Source: WRGT01 sp964450405
GTDB lineage: Bacteria > Spirochaetota > UBA4802 > UBA5550
Direction: 5' to 3'
Assembly (NCBI GenBank): GCA_964450405.1
Contig: CAYVCQ010000005.1
Span: 121,099-185,098, forward strand
Length of the DNA: 64,000 bases
A program made the translations under genes and the position numbers. Of this stretch, positions 52,007 through 59,872 are shown piece after piece. How positions within the stretch are numbered: the first letter of the stretch is position 1; the number at the start of each line of letters is the position of its first letter. The notes below the pieces were generated by a model. It ran no database searches. It worked only from the letters and a program-made list of their open reading frames with translations, and was not told the origin of the DNA.

Positions 52007-53197
52007 TCAACGTATCCTGCCATAGTAACATTTTACCTTTCTGTCCAGGCATCCGAATAAACAATATCCGCAATTGATGCATCTCGAAGCATCCTGATTT
52101 CCTGACTGAAGCTTTTCAACAATATTTGGTTCTATGATAAATGGACGTGAGAGTGAAACTGCGTCTGCCTTTCCTGAATCAATTATATGCTCCATGTCAC
52201 TTCGTGTCCGGATCCCGCCGACTACTGCCACAGAAATATCAACTGCCTTTTTTATTCTCTCCGCAGCATGTACATTGTAGTTAAAAAGAGGCTTATGACG
52301 TTTTACAACAACAGGACCCATAATTTTAAATAAACCTTTAAAAATAGCAGGCATCTTCTTCATCGGGGGAACAAGTTCAAGCATAGCTTTAACGGGAATT
52401 TTTGTAACCCGGACTCCGTTCATACCGTCATTGATTCCTCCGCAGGAAACTTCAAGAGCATCAATACCGGCTTCCTGAAAAAGTTCTGCAAGCCGCAAAC
52501 CTTCATCAGGAGTTATGCCCCCCTTGTCGCCATCATAAGATGAAAACTTTGCCCAAATAGGATAATCACCGACTTTATTCCGTGCGCGGTCCATTATCTC
52601 GCGGACAATTCTAAAACGATTCTCAGTAGATCCGCCCCATTTATCATTTCGGCGATTTGCGCGTGGAGATAAAAACTCTGAGATAAGATATCCATGTGCA
52701 CAGTGGAGCTGGCATGCGGCAAAACCGGATTTTTCACTTCTTTCGATTGCATCGACAAAGGCATTGATGATCTTTTCAATTTCTTCATCAATGAGTTCTC
52801 TTGACCAGCTGTTGGTCATGGGATTTTTGAATGGAGATGGGGATACCGATTCATTTTCTTCAAGACTGGTATCAACATTCCCGCCTCCGTGGGCAATCTG
52901 GCTTATGATTGGAGTTCCGTATTCAGATAGTTTTTTATTTAGTTTTTTATAGAAATCTATATAACCGTCATTATCAAGCATTTTCATTGTGGAAAAAGTG
53001 CGGCCCTGTTTCATAACACCAAAGTATCCTGTAATTATGGCACCTGCGCCACCCTTTGCAAGACGTTCATACATATTTACAAGTTCATCATTTGCAGAAC
53101 CGTCCGGATTTCCCAGCCCCTCGTGAGTTGCAGAACGGAATATTCTGTTTTTGACTTTGACTTTTCCTATTACTGATTCATTAAATAATATGCTCAT
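52007..53197 (-). CDS. NADH:flavin oxidoreductase (Old Yellow Enzyme family) with C-terminal cysteine cluster
   Basis: A 396-residue protein. The TIM-barrel OYE domain shows KNRIFRSATHEGLGNPDGS, IISQIAHGGGN, GFAACQLHCAHGYLISEFLSPRANRRND and AVVGGIRTRSDMEHII with FMN-phosphate contacts. After the barrel comes RCINCGYCLFGCLDRKVKC. Bacterial 2-enoate/dienoyl-CoA reductases carry a [4Fe-4S] site here, but they then continue into a second FAD/NAD domain, which is absent. Substrate unknown; an enoate or enone reductase is plausible. Start at ATG 53197 with AAGGTG upstream; six codons of upstream open frame are disregarded. Confidence 0.82.
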   Translation of the reverse strand: MSILFNESVIGKVKVKNRIFRSATHEGLGNPDGSANDELVNMYERLAKGGAGAIITGYFGVMKQGRTFSTMKMLDNDGYIDFYKKLNKKLSEYGTPIISQIAHGGGNVDTSLEENESVSPSPFKNPMTNSWSRELIDEEIEKIINAFVDAIERSEKSGFAACQLHCAHGYLISEFLSPRANRRNDKWGGSTENRFRIVREIMDRARNKVGDYPIWAKFSSYDGDKGGITPDEGLRLAELFQEAGIDALEVSCGGINDGMNGVRVTKIPVKAMLELVPPMKKMPAIFKGLFKIMGPVVVKRHKPLFNYNVHAAERIKKAVDISVAVVGGIRTRSDMEHIIDSGKADAVSLSRPFIIEPNIVEKLQSGNQDASRCINCGYCLFGCLDRKVKCYYGRIR

Positions 53198-53406
53198 ATT
53201 ATTCACCTTAACCACATATGGTTTTGCAACTTATCAAGAAAATAATCTAAGAATTAAAAAAATCAATTATAAAATTATTTTTACCGGGATATATGGTGTG
53301 AATTAATCAGGTATGATCGGGGATAAATCTATTGTTGAGACACTGCATTCCTGTTAACTCCAGAGTATTGAATTAAATCTCTCCGGAGTTTTCAAGTTTT
53401 ACCGAT

Positions 53407-54894
53407 TCAGGTATAAAAGTTCACCATCGCATCAACAAGTCCGTCGATTGTATACTCATCGGCCGAGATCGAAGGTTTAAATCCATGCTCAACAATCGTT
53501 GCAGTAGTAACTGGTCCGATACTGGCAAGAACCGCTTCTGTTTCGGGAAGCATTGAGAAGAAATTAGTCACTGTTGATGAGCTTGTAAATGTAATTATAT
53601 CAGCATTTTTAACGTCGTTCATAAGTTTTTCATCTGTATGAACCGGTTTTTCTGCAGTATAGATATGTATCCTCTCCGCAATTGCACCCATCTCATTAAG
53701 TCCATCTGTGAGAGTCATTCTTGCATCGGCCGAACATGGGATTAGTATCTTTTGTCCCGATAAATTCAGTTTTTTAAATTCATCGAGAAGGGACTCAGCA
53801 ACGAATTTTTCAGGGATCATGTCGGGAATAATTCCGTAAAGCTTAAGTTCATCGCCGGTTGCTTTGCCTATTACTGCAATTTTTATCCCTCCGAGAGCCC
53901 GGGCATCTTTACCAGAAGCGAAGAGTTCTTCGAAGAAAATATTAATTGCGTTTTGTGAGGTAAATACAATCCAGTTATATTTTTCAATCGATGAAAGGGA
54001 TTTTCTGAAACCGGAAAGATCATCCAGCTTTTTTATTTCAATTGTGGGGAACTCTATTACTCTTGCTCCGAGAGAAGATAGCATTTTAGAAAGTTTCGAA
54101 GCCTGGTTTCTTGTCCGTGTTACTACTATTTTTTTGCCGAATAACGGCTGTGTGTCGAACCATCGGAGTTTGTCTCTTAGAGAAACCACTCCCCCCATAA
54201 TGATTATAGCCGGAGGAGTGAGGTTTGCTTTTTCAACAGCTTCAGCTATACCGGAGAGAGTAGATGTGACTACACGCTGTTCGGGTCTTGTTCCCCATGA
54301 TATAATTCCAACGGGAGTTTCTTCCGGGAAATTTTTTTCTTCAATGAGAGTTTTACTTATATGAGAGAGATTTTTCATACCCATTAGAAACACGAAAGTT
54401 TTTTCTGCATCAAACTCAGGGAAGTTGACATCCTCAGTGTCATCGGCGTCAGATCTTCTGTGTCCGCTTATCACTTCGAATGCGTTTGCGAAATCTCTGT
54501 GGGTGAGTGGAATACCGGCGTAGGCAGGTGCCGAGTAGAAAGAGGAAATCCCGGGTATAACAACAAAGGGAATATTTTTTTCAACAAGGAGTTCTGCTTC
54601 TTCTCCGCCGCGGCCGAAGATAAACGAATCGCCGCCTTTAAGTCTTACAACGGTTTTTCCCTCAAGGGCCTTTTCTGCAATAAGCTCGTTGATTGAATCC
54701 TGCTTCAGAGTATGATTGCTCCCCTGTTTACCAACATATATTATTTCACAAGTTAGTCCGTCAAGGAGACTCTTCTCAGCCAGGTAGTCATATATAATGC
54801 AGTCTGCTTCACGCAGCACCCTCATTCCCTTAATAGAAATAAGTTCCGGATCTCCGGGACCGGCTCCGACAAGATATACAACTCCGCATTTCAT
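53407..54894 (-). CDS. cobA-hemD: Fused uroporphyrinogen-III C-methyltransferase / uroporphyrinogen-III synthase
   Basis: A 495-residue fusion. Residues 1-245 are a SAM-dependent methyltransferase (VYLVGAGPGDPELISIKGMR, VRLKGGDSFIFGRGGEE, FVVIPGISSFYSAPAYAGIPLTHR, PPAIIIMGGVVSLR) making precorrin-2 from uroporphyrinogen III. Residues about 250-495 form the HemD cyclase (KIVVTRTRNQASKLSKML, WIVFTSQNAINIFFE, IITFTSSSTVTNFFSML). The fusion directs tetrapyrrole flow toward sirohaem or cobalamin. The gene overlaps the hemC stop by four bases (ATGA), giving translational coupling. A weak imperfect hairpin (about 53354-53392) lies after its stop. Confidence 0.93.
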   Translation of the reverse strand: MKCGVVYLVGAGPGDPELISIKGMRVLREADCIIYDYLAEKSLLDGLTCEIIYVGKQGSNHTLKQDSINELIAEKALEGKTVVRLKGGDSFIFGRGGEEAELLVEKNIPFVVIPGISSFYSAPAYAGIPLTHRDFANAFEVISGHRRSDADDTEDVNFPEFDAEKTFVFLMGMKNLSHISKTLIEEKNFPEETPVGIISWGTRPEQRVVTSTLSGIAEAVEKANLTPPAIIIMGGVVSLRDKLRWFDTQPLFGKKIVVTRTRNQASKLSKMLSSLGARVIEFPTIEIKKLDDLSGFRKSLSSIEKYNWIVFTSQNAINIFFEELFASGKDARALGGIKIAVIGKATGDELKLYGIIPDMIPEKFVAESLLDEFKKLNLSGQKILIPCSADARMTLTDGLNEMGAIAERIHIYTAEKPVHTDEKLMNDVKNADIITFTSSSTVTNFFSMLPETEAVLASIGPVTTATIVEHGFKPSISADEYTIDGLVDAMVNFYT

Positions 54895-55799
54895 ATATAT
54901 TTTTCCGCTCCCTGTTTTTTTATTTTTAGTGAAAGCTCAGCTCCGATACTTTCAGGATCAGTACCCTTTGCAGTTGCTCTTGCAACGAATGAACCATCTG
55001 CTGAGGCAATTATTCCATCAAGTACAATTTCATTATTTTTATATGAAGCATAAGCTCCTAGAGGTATGTGACATCCTCCGCCGAAATTTTTAAGAAACGA
55101 TCTCTCGGCTAATACAAGAGATTCGGTTTCAGCATGATTGAGCTTCCTTGCTATCTTATATGTATTTTCATCATCAGCTCTAACCTGAAGTCCCAGAGCA
55201 CCCTGACCCGGTGCAGGAAGAAAAATATTTTCATCGAGCACTTGAACAAGGTATTCACTTATATCAAGTTTAATCCGGTCAACAGCCGCTTTCGCCATTA
55301 CAATGGCATCGTACTCGCTCTCTTTCAGTTTTCTAAGACGTGTGTTGACATTACCCCTTAATGCCTCAACTCTTAGCGTGCTATCAAATACCTTAAGCTG
55401 CGCCATTCTTCTTACAGAGCTGGTTCCTATCATGGAACTACCCTTTATATCAATGCCGTCCCGTTTTTCATAGGCATCGGGGTGCATAATAATCATATCA
55501 TGAAAATCGCCGCGCTCAGGAATTGCGGCAAGTCTTAATCCCTTTACATCCTCTGTAGGGAGATCTTTTAAAGAGTGAACTGCAAGGTCAATTTTATTGG
55601 TAAGAAGCGCCTCTTCAATCTCCTTGGTGAAAAATCCCTTTCCTTCCATTTTATTAAAAGAGACATTCTGTATTCTATCACCTTCGGTTTTTATAACAAC
55701 AATTTCTGTAAGGTCCTCGCCAATCAGCGATGATATATAATTTGCCTGCCATAGCGCAAGCTCGCTTCCTCTTGTTCCTATTCTGATTTTTTTAGCCAT
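54891..55799 (-). CDS. hemC: Porphobilinogen deaminase (hydroxymethylbilane synthase)
   Basis: A 302-residue enzyme that joins four porphobilinogen units into hydroxymethylbilane. It starts KKIRIGTRGSELALWQANYI and has the catalytic aspartate in LAVHSLKDLPTE, the cofactor-binding arginines in GTSSVRRMAQL and RGNVNTRLRKL, and C243 in FGGGCHIPLGAYA, which anchors the dipyrromethane cofactor. It is the first gene of a hemC/cobA-hemD unit; the product of HemC is the substrate of the HemD half. No clear ribosome site precedes the ATG. A candidate promoter with operator lies about 115 bases upstream. Confidence 0.95.
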   Translation of the reverse strand: MAKKIRIGTRGSELALWQANYISSLIGEDLTEIVVIKTEGDRIQNVSFNKMEGKGFFTKEIEEALLTNKIDLAVHSLKDLPTEDVKGLRLAAIPERGDFHDMIIMHPDAYEKRDGIDIKGSSMIGTSSVRRMAQLKVFDSTLRVEALRGNVNTRLRKLKESEYDAIVMAKAAVDRIKLDISEYLVQVLDENIFLPAPGQGALGLQVRADDENTYKIARKLNHAETESLVLAERSFLKNFGGGCHIPLGAYASYKNNEIVLDGIIASADGSFVARATAKGTDPESIGAELSLKIKKQGAEKYI

Positions 55800-55911
55800 A
55801 ATGGTTCAATCCAGCACGATTTTATTTTTTGCATATGTTTAAAATACTGGCGGTAAAATACATCTCAGCCTGAACGGAGGTGAAATTACTGCTTATTTTA
55901 AGATGTTATCT

Positions 55912-55949
55912 AATTTGTTATGTTACAAATTCAGAGCACTTTATGTCAA
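55912..55949 (-). promoter_or_regulatory. Candidate hemC promoter with overlapping inverted repeat
   Basis: Minus-strand TTGACA (55949-55944) is followed after 16-18 bases by TGTAAC or TAACAT as a weak -10. The -10 lies inside the inverted repeat AATTTGT-N6-ACAAATT (55912-55931), an operator-like position for a repressor of tetrapyrrole genes (inference). Confidence 0.5.
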
Positions 55950-56093
55950 TGTATTATTTTAACTTTAATTTTGTCTGAAGGCGCATTAATCAAACTTTTC
56001 AGAAATCTGTCCGTAGGGAGATTTTAATCATCTTCTCAGGTAATTTTCAAAAGGGGAAAACTATAATTTTGCAATAATCGTATATGTTATTTG

Positions 56094-56132
56094 TTGACTA
56101 ATTAAATGCATCAAATTATAAATAATTTGATG
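56094..56132 (+). promoter_or_regulatory. Promoter with palindromic operator of the substrate-binding lipoprotein gene
   Basis: TTGACT (56094-56099), 17 bases, TATAAA (56117-56122). A perfect palindrome, CATCAAATTA-TAAA-TAATTTGATG (56109-56132), covers the -10 box, so a dimeric repressor bound there would block RNA polymerase. The start site would fall at about 56129, just before the structured leader. Confidence 0.7.
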
Positions 56133-56228
56133 GGTTAATCACAATTAACTGATTTTTCCGGGTCCTGGGCGCAGGCCATTTAAAAATCAGGCAGAGTTTA
56201 CTGCAGTTAAAATTTCTTTGTGATTACC
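56133..56228 (+). ncRNA. Structured leader RNA, possible uncharacterised riboswitch
   Basis: The leader can fold as a three-way junction. The closing helix pairs TAATCACAA (56136-56144) with TTGTGATTA (56218-56226), extended by GG/CC. It continues as TTAACTG (56145-56151) with CAGTTAA (56204-56210), leaving a seven-base internal loop on the 3' side. Inside, ATTTTT (56152-56157) pairs AAAAAT (56182-56187) and caps in CCTG-GGCG-CAGG, and GCAG-N6-CTGC (56191-56204) forms a third, partly competing hairpin. The first base pairs begin where transcription should start. I do not match it to a riboswitch class that I know. Confidence 0.55.
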
Positions 56229-56253
56229 GGATAACTATATCTAGGAGTTGTAT

Positions 56254-57258
56254 ATGAAAAAATTTTCAGTTAAATGTTTATCTATATTTACCATTGTATC
56301 TTTAGCACTCTTTTTTGCTGCATGCGGTAAAAGTAATAAGTCAGAAAAAGTGGTAATAGGTATTTCAAAAATTGTTTCTCATCCGGCACTTGATGCTGTA
56401 GAAAAGGGAATTCAGGATGAACTAAAACAAGAGGGTTACACCAATCTAACATTTGACCTTCAGAATGCAAATGGAGAGATATCTACCGCCGCGTCTATCG
56501 CGCAGAAATTTAAAGCTGATCAGGTGAAAATTGCAGTAGGTATTGCGACACCGACCGCTCAGGCTCTTAGAAATGCTTTGAAGGATTCAATTGTAATTTA
56601 TTCTGCAGTAACAGATCCGGCAGATGCAGGTCTTGTTAAATCTCTTACAGCGGGTGAAAAAAATATTGCCGGTGTTTCAGATATGACTCCTGTAAAAGAT
56701 CAGATTATGTTTTTGAAAAAAATTAAGGACATAAAAAGACTAGGTCACATATACGCGAGTCATGAAGCTAATGCTGTAACTCTTGCGAAGATGGCAAAGA
56801 AAGCCTGTGATGAACTCGGAATTGAATTTGTTGAATCAACAGTAACAAATTCTTCTGAAGTTAAGCAGGCAGCACAGACAATTGCAGGAAGAGTTGATGC
56901 CTTTTATCTAAGTACAGATAATACTGTTATCTCGGCATTAAGCGCTGTTGTTGATGTTGCGAAGGCGAATAAACTTCCTATAATGTCCGCTGATCCGAGT
57001 TCAGCAGAAAAGTTTGATGTTCTTGCGGCATGGGGTTTTGATTACTATAAAATGGGAAGAACAACCGGTAGACTCATTGCAAAAATACTAAGCGGAGAAA
57101 AGCCTGAAAATATTCCTACAGTTTTTATGACTGAACCTTCGGATGTTGATATTCTTCTTAATCTGGATGTTGCAAAAAAACTTGGAATAACAATTCCTGA
57201 AAAGATTATTTCGCAGGCGAGCCGTATAGTTAAAGACGGGAAGATGACGAAGAAATAA
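56254..57258 (+). CDS. ABC-type substrate-binding lipoprotein (COG2984/TrpX-like)
   Basis: A 334-residue lipoprotein with lipobox LFFAACGK (lipidated Cys near residue 24). The rest matches the COG2984 family of periplasmic binding proteins: VVIGISKIVSHPALDAVEKG, NANGEISTAASIAQKFKAD, VGIATPTAQALRN, YSAVTDPADAGLVKSL and GFDYYKMGRTTGRLIAKIL. Some relatives (TrpX) are tied to tryptophan/tyrosine uptake; the ligand here is unknown. The permease and ATPase that normally follow are missing: the next gene is on the other strand. ATG 56254 has AGGAG six bases upstream; an in-frame TTG two codons earlier is less likely. Expression appears controlled by an operator and a structured leader. Confidence 0.85.
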   Translation: MKKFSVKCLSIFTIVSLALFFAACGKSNKSEKVVIGISKIVSHPALDAVEKGIQDELKQEGYTNLTFDLQNANGEISTAASIAQKFKADQVKIAVGIATPTAQALRNALKDSIVIYSAVTDPADAGLVKSLTAGEKNIAGVSDMTPVKDQIMFLKKIKDIKRLGHIYASHEANAVTLAKMAKKACDELGIEFVESTVTNSSEVKQAAQTIAGRVDAFYLSTDNTVISALSAVVDVAKANKLPIMSADPSSAEKFDVLAAWGFDYYKMGRTTGRLIAKILSGEKPENIPTVFMTEPSDVDILLNLDVAKKLGITIPEKIISQASRIVKDGKMTKK

Positions 57259-57274
57259 ATGTTTTAAATATGTC

Positions 57275-57314
57275 ATTCCGGTTTCGCAGCATCCAATTGT
57301 GCGAATACCGGAAT
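57275..57314 (+). terminator. Hairpin after the lipoprotein gene
   Basis: ATTCCGGTTTCGCA (57275-57288) pairs with TGCGAA-T-ACCGGAAT (57300-57314), 14 pairs with one bulge. No T tract follows, so it may be a 3' stabilising hairpin or a REP-like piece shared by the two convergent genes. Confidence 0.5.
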
Positions 57315-57347
57315 CTCATACAGTGATTATATGTAAGTAATCCCCTT

Positions 57348-59720
57348 CTAATCCTCTATAACAGATTTAATTTTCGCTGATAATTCCGCACCTAAATAAG
57401 GTTTGTTTAAAGTCTCTTTTATTCCCATTTTGATTGCCTCTTCTCTTGATTCATTATCAAGCATTCCCGAGGAGAGAAGAACCTTTACGCTGTCGTTTAT
57501 TTTTTTTAGTTCCTTAAAAACTTCAAGTCCGGATTTCCCGGGCATTAGAAAATCAGTTACTACTGCAGAGATTTCACTATTTTTTTCGCTGTAGATATTG
57601 ATGCCGATGTCGCCGCCTTGAGCGGTAATTACATCATATCCGCACTGTTCCAGAAACTTTTTTGCAACTTTCAGAATAATTTCTTCATCGTCTATAACAA
57701 GTACAGTTCCATGTCCCTTTACTATATCATTGTTTGTATTATCTTCACTGACAATAATAGTATCACTTTCAAATACCGGGAAATATATTGAGAAACTTGA
57801 ACCGGAGCCGGGCTCGGAATATACATGCACCATTCCGCCATGTTTTTTTATAAGATTATAAGATATGGCAAGTCCAAGGCCTGTACCTACATTCTTCTCT
57901 TTTGTAGAAAAAAACGGTTCAAAAATTCTGAGTTTTGTTTCATTATTCATGCCTGTACCGGTGTCAGAGATCTGTATCCTGATCCACGATTGGACATCAT
58001 CTGATTGTTCAGGAAAACTCTCCTTAATGATGGAGTCTGATTTTATCTTTTCTGCTTTTACAGTAAGCACTCCTCCCTGTTTTTTATTTTCAGGAATCAT
58101 TATAGTCATAGCATGTGATGCGTTAATACAAAAATTCAGGAGAACCTGTTCAATCTGAACCATATCCCCAAGTATTATCATAGGAGTATCTCCCCCTTTA
58201 AAATTCAGCTCTACAGATTTAGGGAGACTGTTTTTACACAATTCATAAACATGACTTATTGACTTATTGATATCTATCGGGGAAAGTATAATCTCATGTT
58301 TTTTTGAGAGAATCAGAAGCTGCTTTATCAGATCGGCTGATCTTCTGGAGGAGTCAATTCCGGTCTGGAGACATTCTTCAATGTACAATCTTTTTTCAAG
58401 ATTTTCATTTTCCAGAACAAGTTCCAGTAAATTAAAACTCCCTAATATGCCGCCAAGAAAATTATTGAATTCATGAGCCAGTCCGCCGACGAGGGTACCG
58501 AGAGCATCCATTTTCTGTGCCTGTGCAAGATGCTGCTGCATCTGTTCTTTTTCATGAAGGGCTGCAACTCTATCTGAAATATCACGGTTTATTCCCGCCA
58601 ATCCTATTGCTTTACCGTTATGGTCCCGTATGAAAGATATTTTTATCTCAACCCAGAAAATTGTACCGTCTTTTTTTATCTGTTGAATTTCCAGTATGGC
58701 ATTTCTTCGCGGATCGGCCTTTCCGGCCCTTTCTATTTTCATCTCTTCAGTAAATATTTCTATCATTTTCTTATGCCATTCCGGGACAGTCCACTTCTCA
58801 TGAGGAAGGTGCATTGCCTCGTCAACGGTATAGCCGAACATTTTTTCCACAGAGGGACTGATAAACGTAAAATTAAGATCAAGATCTGTTGACCATATCA
58901 GGTCATCAACATTATCCGCCAGAAGCCTGTATCGCATTTCACTTAATTCAAGTTCATGAATCTTTCGCTGGATCTCCGTTGTACGTTGTGCAACAATGTT
59001 TTCAAGCTGATCATGATGTTTACGAAGTTCAATCTCCGCAAGTTCTTTCTCTTTTATCTCGGCTTCAAGAAGTCTGTTGACCCAGTCTGTTTCTTCTTTT
59101 GCTTCAGCAAGTTTTTCTTTTTCAAGCCGCAGTTTTTCCTGTTCGGATTCCATTGCGGATTTGTATTTACCACGGATCGATTCGTAATTATATGTAAAGA
59201 ATATAATCATAACGAAAATGACAAGATATCGTGAGATAAAAAGAGTGGAATATGTATGAAAAGTTAAAAAGGAGAATGGGTTTATCAAAATAAATGTTAT
59301 AATGCATGTGCAGATGACTGTCCAGAAGAACCCCTCTTTTTTCCCCAGAAGGAAAAATGAAACAAGTGGATAAAGCATTCCCCATAGACTTCCGTAGCCT
59401 AATGCAGTGCCGATTATTATCCAGTAACTTAGAGGCAAAATAAAAAGGAATGTGACGAACCGATATATCGGCTTACCATTCTTAATAAAGCGTAGTATAG
59501 TATTAAGAATTATAAGAATAATAACCAGAAGAAAATCAAGTGTCCCCGTAAGATAAGAACCTCTTTTAATCTGAAACGATCCGAATATGATAAAAGCGAT
59601 AATCATCAGGAATATGAAGCTGAGGAAAATCATTCTCCGCCCCTTTTCCTCTATGTCCAGGGTATAATGGGAGAATATTAGATTATTAAGAAGATTATTT
59701 ATTTTATCTGTTAATGCCAT
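57348..59720 (-). CDS. Membrane hybrid sensor histidine kinase with C-terminal receiver (copy 1)
   Basis: A 790-residue hybrid kinase. About six membrane spans occupy 28-195 without a large periplasmic part. A coiled coil (about 195-270), a PAS/PAC domain (about 272-400, ending AGINRDISDRVAA), a dimerisation domain with GGLAHEFNNFLGGILGSFNL (H416), a HATPase (NASHAMTIM, DTGTGMNN, GTGLGLAISYN) and a receiver (about 672-790, D723 in VVTDFLMPGKSG, K772 in LNKPY) follow. The downstream target must be a further receiver or phosphotransfer protein elsewhere. It is a paralogue of the upstream gene at 59873, in tandem and in the same orientation. Confidence 0.9.
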   Translation of the reverse strand: MALTDKINNLLNNLIFSHYTLDIEEKGRRMIFLSFIFLMIIAFIIFGSFQIKRGSYLTGTLDFLLVIILIILNTILRFIKNGKPIYRFVTFLFILPLSYWIIIGTALGYGSLWGMLYPLVSFFLLGKKEGFFWTVICTCIITFILINPFSFLTFHTYSTLFISRYLVIFVMIIFFTYNYESIRGKYKSAMESEQEKLRLEKEKLAEAKEETDWVNRLLEAEIKEKELAEIELRKHHDQLENIVAQRTTEIQRKIHELELSEMRYRLLADNVDDLIWSTDLDLNFTFISPSVEKMFGYTVDEAMHLPHEKWTVPEWHKKMIEIFTEEMKIERAGKADPRRNAILEIQQIKKDGTIFWVEIKISFIRDHNGKAIGLAGINRDISDRVAALHEKEQMQQHLAQAQKMDALGTLVGGLAHEFNNFLGGILGSFNLLELVLENENLEKRLYIEECLQTGIDSSRRSADLIKQLLILSKKHEIILSPIDINKSISHVYELCKNSLPKSVELNFKGGDTPMIILGDMVQIEQVLLNFCINASHAMTIMIPENKKQGGVLTVKAEKIKSDSIIKESFPEQSDDVQSWIRIQISDTGTGMNNETKLRIFEPFFSTKEKNVGTGLGLAISYNLIKKHGGMVHVYSEPGSGSSFSIYFPVFESDTIIVSEDNTNNDIVKGHGTVLVIDDEEIILKVAKKFLEQCGYDVITAQGGDIGINIYSEKNSEISAVVTDFLMPGKSGLEVFKELKKINDSVKVLLSSGMLDNESREEAIKMGIKETLNKPYLGAELSAKIKSVIED

Positions 59721-59872
59721 TTGATATAATTTAATACAAATCCGCTAAACTAATCAAGTAATTATTATAAAAGGAATGAAGTAATTTTTTTTAACGGAGA
59801 TAATTTTATTTTCCCTTCGCCGGTGGCGTGGCAGATAGAAATCCAAACACCGGATTTTGACAGGATAAGGAA

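Noticed and set aside
52007..53197. Complete 2-enoate/2,4-dienoyl-CoA reductase
   Set aside because: The FAD/NAD half that follows the cysteine cluster in those enzymes is absent; only the OYE barrel plus cluster region is present.
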